Positions 1 to 11,500 of a stretch of 64,000 bases of DNA are shown in pieces. The stretch is taken from contig NC_060249.1 of assembly GCF_921293095.1 (NCBI RefSeq), positions 88,534,839 through 88,598,838 on the forward strand. The letters are read 5' to 3'. The notes below the pieces were generated by a model. It did no database searches. It had not been told where the DNA came from and saw nothing but the letters and a program-made list of their open reading frames with translations. How positions within the stretch are numbered: position 1 is the first letter of the stretch; every line of letters starts with the position of its first letter. The position numbers were made by a program, and so were the translations under genes. The DNA is from Ischnura elegans. Its lineage: Eukaryota > Arthropoda > Insecta > Odonata > Coenagrionidae.

Positions 1-683
1 GTCGTTGGGGTCATGGTCCCTCCCCCCCAAATTTTATCAAAAATTATACTATTCTTTTGGCTATCACTCATGTTACAGTGACATTACATTATGGCTTTGG
101 TCGTTGTTGGTCAAAGAGTATGTTCACCAGCAGGCACTCAGATGAGACAGTTGTCCTCTTGTAAATTTTCATGATTCAAAGATGGATGGGGTGGTTTTTC
201 CAGCTAGAGTGTCGCTTAACCTATTCCCATGTTACTCATTAATTTTTGGGACATAGCTATTGGTGATAATTAGAGACTATAGAGACAGTTATTCTCTTGC
301 AAATTTTCTTGAGCAATTTGTTGGAGAACCGATGAAACAATTTCATTTTAATGCAATTTAAGGAATCTCAGCTTCACAATCATTTCACATTTCTAAACTC
401 CTTAAATGCATAAAATTGTTCAGTTTTATCTGTTTTTAAGAATTTAAATGAAATTTTAGGCTCCAAAATGCGTAAAAAGTGGGTATTTTTTAAAATTTTA
501 ACCGTGGGAACGTCCCTCTGGGAATATATTGGGGATATTCCATACTACCCAGACCCAGGTCATGAACCCCCCCCCAAATTTGATGCTGAATCCGCCCCTG
601 TGTGAAGCCCGACGTTGGAGTGACTTTTTCGTTACCCCCTTCCTCTTGGACGTTGCTACATTCCTCGAAACGTGAAGGACCGA
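1..683. repeat. G-run interspersed repeat copies, no gene
   Basis: A block with C-runs followed by AAATTT at about 18-40 is echoed at 565-600 (C-run, AAATTTGATGCTG, then AATCCGCCCCTG). On the minus strand both read as AAATTTGGGGGGG followed by a CATGACC segment. They appear to be two related interspersed repeat copies, the first cut by the window edge. No coding signal is seen here. Confidence 0.4.
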
Positions 684-875
684 TCATGGAAAGCTATCCA
701 GCAGGTCAAAATCCCATTTAAAGGACTGCTGACCAACGCACAACTTTTCCTCAGCTCTGTTTAGCTTTACACGATTTTCAAAGATGGCCTTTTTTCTTGC
801 ATATGGTTGAACGCCCTCCATACAGTCTTCATACAAATCCATGCGAAGGTTTTTTCTGCCTTTTTTAGAAGCCAT
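684..875 (-). CDS. Unrecognised 63-residue ORF
   Basis: A minus-strand ORF starting MASKKGRKNLRMDLYEDCME and ending SFKWDFDLLDSFP before TGA. An upstream in-frame ATG would add 26 residues. The composition is balanced and charged, unlike random AT-rich frames nearby, and the MASKKGR start looks gene-like. I do not recognise a family. It could be a small gene, a first exon of a minus-strand gene leaving the window, a retrocopy fragment or chance. No donor is obvious near its end. Confidence 0.3.
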   Translation of the reverse strand: MASKKGRKNLRMDLYEDCMEGVQPYARKKAIFENRVKLNRAEEKLCVGQQSFKWDFDLLDSFP

Positions 876-1900
876 ATTTTCCTCATTGATAATTTGAAAC
901 ATTCCTATCCACATATTTATCACAATCACAATAATTGTGAATTGATGCGTCATTTAATGCCTTTTCGTGCCCAAGTGCACATCAACTTCAACACCGATCA
1001 GCTGATACGAGCACAAATAGAAAATTATATAAATGTAATTACGACAGTGTACAGTGCAGAGATTAAGACATATCATCATATTGAAATTGATTGAAAGCAG
1101 TGCTGATCGCGTTAATTCGTTTGGAAAAAATAGGCGAATGAATGTTCTGCGCAGTTGACATTCAAGTACTTCGTTGCCAACGGTTAATAATCGGTTATTG
1201 TTATTAGAAAAATTTGGATATTTTAGCTGAATATTTGAAGACAAAACGAAACTAAAATCAGGTGCACTTTACGCGCTGCGCAACTTCCCATTTTAATTCT
1301 TAAAACATAAGGAAATCCCTTAAAATAAGCAAAAAAAGAGAAAACGAATTTTAGCTGTGTGAAAAATATCCAAAGGAGAAAATGGAAGTGGGGAAAAAAT
1401 CGATTGGAGTAATATTCTTTGGGTGTTAATAATATCAATTACTAAATATAAAAAAAAAGTATTAATGGCCAACTGAGCAATTATGTTAATTTAAACTTTG
1501 AAATTTGTAAAAAAAAATGAATGTTTCTGTGTTTGTAATCAACGTAGTTAAAAGATCATTAATTTTGTCAATATGGTTGGAAATGTTTGAATGTCATTAC
1601 AAAATTTGTACCAATTGATAATCTTATCATGCGTCATAAAGTCACGGAAATGGTTTTCTTCCGATTAAAAAGATTTTCCTCTTGTCAGCTGAATATTGGA
1701 GAGTCTACATTTGATCTCAACATAACAAGTTCATTAAATTAGCTACACCGTTCTGCATTTCATGATTTTACTGCTGCATTGGACACAGCCACCTCTCCGC
1801 GGCATTTTTGAAAATCGGCGCCGACGTGCAACTTCCCTTCGGAGAACTTCACACCATCTAGCGCTAAAGAGAGCTACTAACATCATGTGGGGATCTGATG
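876..1900. other. No gene seen
   Basis: AT-rich DNA with short ORFs only. A 24-bp word beginning ATATGGTTGGAAATG at about 1570 recurs exactly at about 2268, suggesting a local duplication. Nothing else can be supported. Confidence 0.4.
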
Positions 1901-1906
1901 ATATAC

Positions 1907-2217
1907 ATTCCCATGGATTCGGGACGGGATTTTTTCTAGGGGGGCACAGGGGTCTGACAGGTCTTCTCATATTTGAGATTAAAAACAAAGTACAACAATT
2001 ACACTAGAAAATATTCTATTTATTTTGGTATGAAGTTTATTAATATTAAATTAAACGATTGAGGCTCCGTAATACACTAAATAAAATGAACGCGAAGATT
2101 ACCCCATATTAAAATTTGGTCCATTTTCTATGCGTCTGAGGGGGGGGGGTGAGGCGTCTTGAATTATTTTATTACAGTTTGCGCATGTGCCCCCGTGTCC
2201 CGCCCTTGAATCCACCT
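1907..2217. mobile_element. Possible short TIR element
   Basis: The left end reads ATGGATTCGGGACGGG and then a G-run with GGCACAGGGG; the reverse complement of the right end reads GGTGGATTCAAGGGCGGGA with GGCACATGCGC after a G-run. These imperfect inverted ends suggest a short nonautonomous DNA element. No clear target duplication was found. Confidence 0.35.
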
Positions 2218-2730
2218 ATGAATTATATCTGATTATATACTATGGAAGAAGGTTCAACTACACCGTTCATATGGTTGGAAATGTTTGAATGTAATATAGT
2301 GTTGGTAATGTTTGAATAAATATAATCCACCACGGAGGGCTTATTGCCTATGGCTTTGTTGTATTTTGAACTTTAGTTTTTTTTCAAGCTTTCTCTCGCA
2401 TCAATTCGTGGAACTATGGCGTGAAATTATTCTTTCCATCATTTTTTATTACAGTGTGCACCGGTGAAAACTCATTTCAAACAGGAAATTTTCATTGTTA
2501 CTTAATTTCCTTTGAGTATTTTTCTAATATATGTAGCGTATTGCATATTTTTCTCTCCTCTGTGACGTAAAATATACTTTTCTGTGGTTTTATAATTGGC
2601 AATGTTCAATGAACAATCTGTAGTTTTATTGCCTGAGAGAATAATTTAAACATGAGTTTCAATGGACAGTATGATATTTAGTTAGACGGAAGAGATGACC
2701 AATTTGTCAAGAAATGAATGTATTTTTAAG

Positions 2731-4736
2731 CAATAGGGTTGTTCAAGCCTATCAGAACGGTCTAAAAAAACGAATGTATATCACTTCTGATGTAATTTCA
2801 TTTTGATTGGGATGAATGACAGATGCGTTGAAAAAGTAATGATGGAATTATTAGCAATCAAAATTCGAACAATTTTAAACGCCGCCAAAAACGGTCGGCC
2901 ATCTTGAAATAGAGGTGATGACGAAACAAGCCTGTACGGCTGGCCTGTACCCTCGATCGCTCGATGCCAAGCTGAGCACTCTGCATGCCGACTGGACATT
3001 TGCCAAGGTTTTTCCTTATTTTGAAATGGCCTATGTTGTGCATGAAGCTTCCGGATGGATCAAGGCGACATGAAATCCATTCTTCAAGTTAGGCAGGCAA
3101 CGTATGTAGCGTTGACAGGAATTGAAAGTTTTGTATAGCTGCATTTGCTAGGAAACTACGTGCAGTGAACTTTCATTGTGCCTCTAGTGCAAGTGAACAC
3201 AATTTGTGCCCTTAATGTACCCCTAAGTGAATGATTGCATATAGACGATGAAGTAAAGGGTGAAGTGAGTTGTGAATGTAACTGCTTCGACGAAATTATT
3301 TATTTCTTCCATGCTAGTTCAATCAACCCTATACATTTCGATCTAAGGTATCTAACTATTGCCTAGGGGATATGTTTCATATTTGATCTAGTTGTGCTTT
3401 AGGGATACATCGAACTCATATTAATTTCCAATCGTTTGTTCGCTTCTAAGTTCCGTTTGATTTTATTACCTATTAATTTTGAGCATTCACGAGTGTTTAC
3501 ATTTCACGAATTTCGTTGCGCTGTTGTTTGTTTTTGATCATATTTTGGTTACGGTAAGAGTACGGTCACAGAGTTATCCCTACTCTGTGGTACGGGTAAG
3601 AGTAATAGTGAAATTCGAAGTTTTTCGATGTTACAATAACCGATTTAGCTATTTGTTTCAGCCTATTCATTTCTTGTCCTCGAAATGTCAATGTGAAATA
3701 ACGTAAACTGATTCTAAGTCGTTAGTGATGAGTGAGAAGTGAGGTGTGGAGAATCTTTCGAACTTCAAGGAGTGCAAATTCTTTTAGCGTGTGCAGAGTG
3801 ATTGGAAAACCGATTATCATGTTTAATATTTATTGTGAGTCAAGTTTTTCATTGAAACAGTTGATTCGGAATATATTGATTATATGTATCAAAAAGACAA
3901 CTCGTGAAATGTGTACGTTTTAGTGCTATTATGATATGATGAGCAATAAATATGTACAAGTAAGGGTAATTTTGCTTATTATTACTCTTATTAAAGGATA
4001 AATTTGGATTTTCTTTAAACACTGATCTGGCGGCAGACGCTGGAGATCTTGAAAAAAAGTGGAATAACCCTGCTGAGCCACTTATGCCTCGTTCAGATTA
4101 CGATAGTCCGAGCCGTCGTCGGAACTATCGTGCATTCACACAACTATGGTTGAAACCTGTGCTGCTCTCTAGTGCTGACATCTAAAGTGAACGGGAAATT
4201 GATAATTAGCAAAGCTGTTGTGGTTTGCATTGACAAGATATTACTGTTTTCAACGTGTATTTACCGAATAATTTTTCTTCCGCCCATATTCTTCCTTCCT
4301 AGGACAAATCCATGAAATGTCCATGAAAAAAATAGAGCTTCACGAGCATTTCGTCTTTCTCTTGTCGCTTCCGTTTCCGGTCTCCCAGCGCCTAACCATA
4401 GTAAAGTGGCAACGTTCGGAACTACGTCAACTATAGTCAGAACTTGCATTCACACGGCTAGTTCGGTCAACTATCGTAAGGACGACGGCTCGGACGATCG
4501 TAATGTGAATGAGGCATTAAACAACACTGCAGTAGGGCATCTACAGGCTTGTGACGTCACACATCAATTCAAGATGGAAGTAGGGCTTTTTGGCGTAACG
4601 TAAAATTTGTCACTGTTTAAAGCCTTCTCTAAACATGTACAATGAAGAAAATAGCATAATATTATTGTCATTGCTCCTTCTGAAGCACGATCTTTCGATT
4701 TCTTAAATAAAAAAAATATGGTGAACAACCCTATTG
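2731..4736. mobile_element. 2.0-kb element with long diverged terminal inverted repeats
   Basis: The ends read CAATAGGGTTGTTCA (2731) and its exact complement TGAACAACCCTATTG (to 4736), flanked by TAAG on both sides. About 170 bp inside each end the arms match again: CATCTTGAAAT...ACAAGCCTGTA on the left and, on the complement of the right, CATCTTGAATT...ACAAGCCTGTA. The arms are thus about 200 bp long and diverged. No transposase is seen inside. A younger MITE sits within it at 4085-4516. Superfamily unknown. Confidence 0.55.
4085..4516. mobile_element. Harbinger-like MITE
   Basis: Inverted ends of roughly 50 bp: TGCCTCGTTCAGATTACGAT on the left and, on the complement of the right, TGCCTCATTCACATTACGAT, both followed by GTCCGAGCCGTCGTC. 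A TTA trinucleotide flanks each side (4082-4084, 4517-4519), matching the 3-bp duplication of PIF/Harbinger. It is noncoding and nested near the right arm of the older element. Confidence 0.65.
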
Positions 4737-4739
4737 TAA

Positions 4740-5403
4740 GTTCCATTTATAATGGTCTAAGAAAATTCACTCTAGTAACAGTGAATTCATGATTATTTAA
4801 CAATTAGTCTTTATCTAATCCTAAAAACATTGAACAAGTTCTTTTTTGGGCTCACTGACACTCTGTCAACTGTATTCAATAATATTTTAATGAAGCATCA
4901 CTATTATTAGAGTAATTAGAGTTTATAGCAAACCAAAGAATGAAATAGCAGTACCCGGCTGCAAGTAGCCTTTGATTAAATCATTGCTAATGAAAATACG
5001 TAATATATCCTATACACGATGTATATCATTCATTTAGACGGTATCATTCTTCAATATTTGCATTGAATACATATATATTGACAATTAGTACTCATTTAAT
5101 GGTTATTTTGATGCGCAGTATATTATCCGATTTTTTAAACATACTTTTTGAATAATAGATAACTTCCCGCCATCGCGCTATACGATATGACATACGTATA
5201 TCGTATCGAATATATCGAACCGTTGCTAAAACAAAGGAAATAAGATATCCTCTCTGCGTCTCACGGCACTCTTCTCAACCAGGTGGTGTGACTAAATAAT
5301 ATCTTTCTAGTTTGTGCATTAATGTTGTTGTATTTCTTGTAGTTAATGTACGGAATTTTAAAAGGGTTCATTCGAAATATTTACTTTGCCTCTTTCCAGC
5401 AAC
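4740..5403 (+). promoter_or_regulatory. Presumed LRPPRC promoter and 5' UTR region
   Basis: This lies between the upstream transposon and the start codon. It has AT-rich DNA with several ATATCG/TATCGA-like motifs at 5170-5225, then a GC-richer stretch. AACCAG|GTGGTGTGAC at 5274-5290 reads as a possible 5'-UTR donor and TGCCTCTTTCCAG (5388-5400) as its acceptor. On the minus strand, 5281-5292 reads TAGTCACACCAC, close to the insect core-promoter motif 1 (GGTCACACT). No TATA box stands out. Inference only. Confidence 0.35.
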
Positions 5404-5537
5404 ATGTCGTCAATTCTTCGAACTTCCAAGTTCATAAAACTTTTTGCCGGCATCTCTAGGAATGTCACAGGAAGCTCACTTCGAAGAGGCATATTAACCA
5501 AGGCAGAGTGTGACCAGAAATTTAACAATGTCTTTAG
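5404..5537 (+). CDS. LRPPRC: LRPPRC exon 1: start codon and mitochondrial presequence
   Basis: Encodes residues 1-44 plus two bases of codon 45. The ATG lies just after a pyrimidine-rich stretch ending in AG (5387-5400), so a 5'-UTR intron may end only a few bases before it. The start is chosen because the following 33 residues are basic and hydroxylated with no Asp or Glu, as expected for matrix targeting. The donor is AG|GTGGTG. A donor three bases later would create a stop after joining to exon 2. Confidence 0.85.
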
Positions 5538-8500
5538 GTGGTGTATAAAATAATTTCCTTAATAGTTGTTTTGTACTTCTTGAGTTACTATCGAATTGCT
5601 CATATTCCAACGTTATTCTACAGAGCTCTAGCCACTCAAAGAGTAGAATCCCGAAAGCAAAATGAAAACTCCTTCGAAAGAAACTTGCGACGCCTTGATA
5701 TGGATGTGCGACGTTCTGGACGAATATCAAGGAAAGACCTGGAAGAAGTTATCGAGGAAATGAAGCGGTCAAGTGTGTATTGCGATTACATTCCTTACAA
5801 AATTATTTTATCTAGCCCCTTCCTTGAATTTCCTTGCATTTGTCCTTTTCAGCTTCTGCTACTAGTTCGCAGTCGCTGCTTCTTATTCGTTGTTGCGGTA
5901 ATTTGGTTCCTGAGGAGAGGCCGGAAGTGAGGACTAAGCTTGTCCAAGAAATTTGGAAAACTATCGAGCAATTGGGTAAATAATACAATAGATATTCCAG
6001 AAGTATTGTAAGCGTTTTGAAACCTTCTGTGCCAGCAAACTTCTTCACTATATGTATGTAAATATAATATTACATATAATTGTATGTAAATGGACGAATG
6101 AAGCTTTGCTCTAGCTGCTTTAAATATTTTGCATAGACATCTAAGGGTAGATATGTTTTGGAATTCCATTTTGGGTTACAATCTTTTTCATCTCTCTAGA
6201 GAAATTGGTTTTCTGATGCAATATTTTTAAGTTACTATTGTCTTTCATTACTCGGTATGGTAAATAATCACGGATGCTCGTAAATTGTGAGCATTGTAGC
6301 CTAATTTTATGTAGGTAGTACCCCTAAATATTTATTTTGTGTGTGGTGAAAGGATATATTGGAATGCTGCAATCATTGAAATGCATGGTCTTGGGTTAAT
6401 GTTACTTGTTTGTATTTGACATTCGAAGATCCAATGTATTTAGGTTATATTTCGAATTATTGCCCCTTTTGTGTATGTTTTGTTGTGAAATTAAATTCGA
6501 TTTCTGTAGTTACTATACATTTAGTGGTTTTATAACTATGAAAATTTTCCTTTTTTTAATGTATTTTGTGATTACTGGAATACAGTAATAAAAAATTTTG
6601 CTGCACCATTATTGCAGGTATTCCAGTGGACATAAGCTATTATAATTCACTGTAAAGAATTTGCTTAGAAAATAAGTATGAATTTTCCCAGATGCTGCTG
6701 GCATTTTGTAAAATGCATCATTAGGCAATCATTATCTGAGTAGAGACAGGATGCATTAACTCCATACACATTATGCACACAATACGAAATATAATATACA
6801 TTATACAAGCAAATTTTTTCCAGCTCTAGAATTGTAAAGCCCAATTGCACAGGTTTATTTTTAAAAATATTCTTCTTTTTGGAGTTCCCAAAAATATTTG
6901 TCCTTTATCTGCATATAATCCAGACAATTTTTCGGAAAAGAATCGGTTCTCCCTGTTCTCAGATTCCCCTTTTCCTCGAGGACAGCGAAACTTTTATATT
7001 TAAATGGGTCCTTGTGTGTGTAAACTATTATTAGCCAACTTTAGCATATTCAAATAACATTTACTGGTGTTTTTTTTTTCATTTTAATGCTGTGTGTCAC
7101 ATTATCTCAAAATCTGAATACATAATCATGCTTGAAAACAAAGACCCTGTGGACAGCTTTAATTATTCAAGACATTATCAACATAATACTGAATTGTTCT
7201 GCTGTGCACTAGGTAATTGTCCTTATCTGGAAATGTGGTACAATCTTTGGTTGAACTTGTGTGGAGCCAGAGGGTAGTCATGATGAACATCATGAAGCCT
7301 GGAGGGGTGACTGAGGTCCACCAGGGCCAAAAAGGGGTCACCATCCCCCAAGTTCCCTGTCCCTAAGGAACCGCGACATCACAATTCATTCTCTGTGTGG
7401 GTGGAGGGGTATCTTGTATCTCTTCTGTTTGTCATTTTTAAGCTATCGTCCTTCTCCTTTGAATATTACTTCAATCTCTTAAAAACGCACAAGACCCTAT
7501 CAGCAAACTGTCCTTGAGTAATCAAACAGCATGAATGAACGATAGAAAGATCCTATGAGGACAACTCCTTGTTGTCTAATGATTGTATCAGCTAGGAATG
7601 TGCGAGTACTCGAAAATTTGAGTTGAGTCGAGTAGTTGGTACTCGAGTGTTTTGGGTACCATTACGTATGTCAAGTTGAGTGGAGTAGTTTTGGTTACGA
7701 AGTTGTCGAGGCCATTAAGTTCAGAAATCTGCCAACAAGAGGCGCTATCATAAAACTCATATTATAATACCGTTTTTAAGGACAATAAGTCATTCTAATT
7801 CTATAGCCGATGAGATTCAGCTTTTTGTATACATAGCAGTCAACCACCATAGTAGTCTACGTGGGCGCCAATTGTTAGACTTGGCGGCCGACCATCTTCT
7901 GACTCAACAGCGTAATCGGATTGAACCGCTCATATTGTCTTATGAGACACTTTTGTATCCTATCCTTCTTTCTTTACTTACCTAATTATGACACGATTTA
8001 CACCAACGTTCCTTATTATCCTTTCCATTTTACATCAAGCTATTTTTATTTACTATCAAGCAATCATTCAGAATAGGAAATATGAGAATGTGTTGGAGCA
8101 TGCATTGCTGTAATGCCTGGTTCACAATTGCCATACTTGGCTCGAGATCGAAAAGTACTACTCCCTCATCCATAGTATCAACCAATCCACAGGAGTAGGT
8201 ATATAAGGCAGACATCTGATCTGATCTTCAGCGGAGCTTGTTTTATAATATAAAATAAACTCGAATACAAGGATCAAGAACTTTGCTATTTCTTGATCCT
8301 ATTATGGATTTCCACCAAGTTACGCCCTCTACGATTAATTATAAAATAAACTGCTATGAATTTAAATATCACCAAGGTTAAATTTCTATCGATCTCAGGT
8401 CGACCTGGCCCTTGTACGACAGGCATAAATCAGTATTAGTAAGCGTCTTATTAAGAGGCAACCCTCAACATTGCCCATTTCCAGCCGTGCCATCCTTAGT

Positions 8501-11500
8501 CGGTCCAAAAATATTGTATATGTTTGTGAAATTAGAAGATTCAATGCAGATAAGGGTATATTCTGAAATGTTGCCCCTTTTCTGTGTGCTTTGTTGTGAA
8601 ATTAAAGTCTTTGTGTCGTGAGTTTGTATTTAATCGTTGTGTAGAATTGAAAATGTTCCTTTTTTAATGTATTTTGTAATTACTTGAATATTGCGATTAA
8701 ATTTTTGCTGCACCATTATTGCAGGTATTCCAATGGACATTAGCCATTATAATGCCCTTTTACGAGTTTACTTAGAAAATAAGCATGAGTTTTCGCCGGC
8801 TGAATTCTTGGCAGAACTTGAAAAGAAAGGAGTGGAGCCAAATCGAGTTACTTTTCAAAGACTGATCGCCCACTACTGTCAGAAAGGTGACATTGATGGG
8901 GCTACAAGAATTCTGCAGCACATGAAGGAGAAACAGTTACCTGTTAATGAGGGAGTGTTTAATTCTCTCATCATGGGACATGCCAACAGTGGGTCAGTGT
9001 ACCTTAAGATTTGCCCTTGAAGTATCTTATAGTTACAATGTTTTATGATGAATTTCCCCCTATTACCAGTGGTGTATTTTTGTTGCGTTAAAAGTTCATT
9101 AAATTCTCTTTTATTTAAAACTTTTTGATAAGTCTCTATCTGCCTGATACATACTTCAAAGCTTCAGTAGCTTATTGAAGCATTTATTTTTAAATGAAGT
9201 TCACTTTATTCAACCAGTGATATGGAAAGTGCCAAAGGAATGTTGGGAGTAATGGAGCAAGCTGGACTGCCCCCTAGTGCTGAGACATATGCTACCCTGT
9301 TGTGTGGTTTTGCTAAGATGGGTGATAAGGAGTCTATCTCAAACACCCTGAAAGACTGTGATGCCAAGCAGATTGATATAATTGATAGAGATTATATGGA
9401 CATTCTCTATGTTGCTGTAGCAAATAATCATCCAGAGCTGGCTGATGAGGTATGGATAATCATTTAGCCATTAACTTGTGTTGAATTAAATGCCAGACTA
9501 TAATATCCTCTCAAAATAAGATTGGTAATTTATTATGCAAAGGAACTCAGTAGAATATAGAAACTAGACCTAAGTTTCAATGAGAAGTCATCGCCACCAG
9601 GTAAAGGGATATGTGATTCTAATGATGATGATGATGATAATTTGTGCTCATTTGAGTGCTTGTGGAGAATGTATGTTTATTTTTATGGAGTAATTTTTTC
9701 TCAGCTGAGCCATATTCTTGCAGGTGTATTGTGCAACCTCAATAAAACGAGACCCCATGGTGCTCAAATAAACACTCGCTATAGCAAATTTGCTTTACCG
9801 GAGGTGGAGCAAATCCTAGCCAATAAACAAGGAGATTGAGCGTTTGCAAATGTTAATGGCACTATATTTTTACCAAAATGAACTACATATTTATCAAGCA
9901 ACAGTTTACCTCATGAATTTAAGGCTGGGCACTTCATGTTAACTTCATTACTTCATTTCTTAGATTGCCATTAACTACAGAGATAAGGGACTCTTGGTGA
10001 AGGTTTTCCGGTGATGGGAATTCTCACTCTTGTGTGTGCCAACTGTAAATGGGCCTTGTATAAGCAATTTTTTTTGCATACTACCTAATCAACAGGTCAA
10101 TTGACGGTGCATCTGCTATCTATCAGAATGGCGGGGGTCTCGCAATAGCCCTTACTCACTTTAAAGTGGTGCCACTGTATTTGATTTGCAATGCCTGTTG
10201 AGTTGCTCAGTCTGAATTGATTTCACAATTCATTATTACATGTACAATTTACATGCATTGCACATTACATATTTGGGGGTGTATAATTAGCTATATAGAA
10301 GTAGAGGGAGGAAAAAAAGGTGGGGAACTGCTGCTGTAGACAATCAGTAAATGTAGTTTGGAATTGGTCAAGAATAAGATGTTACTTCATAGGGTCATTA
10401 TGTGATTTAAATGAAGTATATACTGGACTTTGTGATACCATGTAGAATTATGTTGTTGCAGAAACCTGTGTCCAACACATGTACTTGAAAATGGCTTAGT
10501 ACCTTGAAACCTCTGTCATTAGAATATTTGTTTTAGGTAATGAGTTGAGGTTTTCATTTGAATAAAAGAAAATTAAATTTATTTTCAGGAATTTTTATTC
10601 AACACTGCTCTGGAATTTGTTTTTTTCTCATTACCTTTCGTAGCATCTTTTCCTTGCCAATCGTTAATACCCATGCATTTTAATTTCTCAAAGTTAACTC
10701 TGTTTATTTTTAAACTTCATTAACAGCTCCTTGGCCGAATGCGGCGTGTTGCTGGATATAACCAAGATGCTGTAAACCTTATCTTGAAGTTGGTCAATGA
10801 TGGTAATGAGGATGTTGCATACAAGATCTTGCTAACAATGCCCAGGCCAGTACGTACTGATGGAGAGGAGATACCAATTGGTAACTTCTTCATAAAGCAT
10901 TTGGTTAAATCAGAAAGGGTATGTAATATTTTTTTCCGTATTTGTTCTTTTCTCTTTACTTTTTGCCTTTATTTGCATGTACAAACTTGGTCCTTCTAAG
11001 CCATATGGCTTGTCAGAAGGTTCCAATTATTCAATACAACATGTGGCACATTTAGGGCCGGTTTTATAATGTCTGGTTAAACCTCACGTTAAGTTGACGT
11101 GGAGATTACGGTAACGTGGAGTTTAACGAGAGGTTGTGTTTTATAAAGCAAATCCTACCGCCGGTTGGCTGATGGGAACTTTAACGAGAGGAAAGCGCAG
11201 CTACTGTAATTCTCATACCAACAATTGATCGCGAAAAGTGAAACAGACGAAAGTCAAAATTGAAAAAAATCGAGTTGGAGAGTGGTGAAAGAATTGTTTA
11301 CGTTTGTTTTGAAGTGATGGTTAGCTTTGAAAACGAAGATGACGCCAATATTTTCGGTTTTAATCGTTGACGATCTTATGGTCAATCATCAGTGTGTCGT
11401 TAAAATAAAAATACTCGCCTCGATCTGTGAATATTTGGCATGTACAAGTGTTAATTGTGTAAACCATAAATTACACGGAGATAATGAATTACTATTTGTT

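Larger units (their letters stand above)
5976..8724 (+). other. LRPPRC intron 3
   Basis: A 2.7-kb intron holding the decayed exon-4 duplicate (6405-6712), a hAT-like left end near 7604 (TAGGAATGTGCGAGTAC with TACTCGAG repeats) without a visible right end, and an LTR-like stretch at about 7874-8330. No further coding sequence was seen. Confidence 0.6.

Noticed and set aside
5538..5540. Alternative exon 1 donor three bases downstream
   Set aside because: Joining it to exon 2 creates an in-frame stop.
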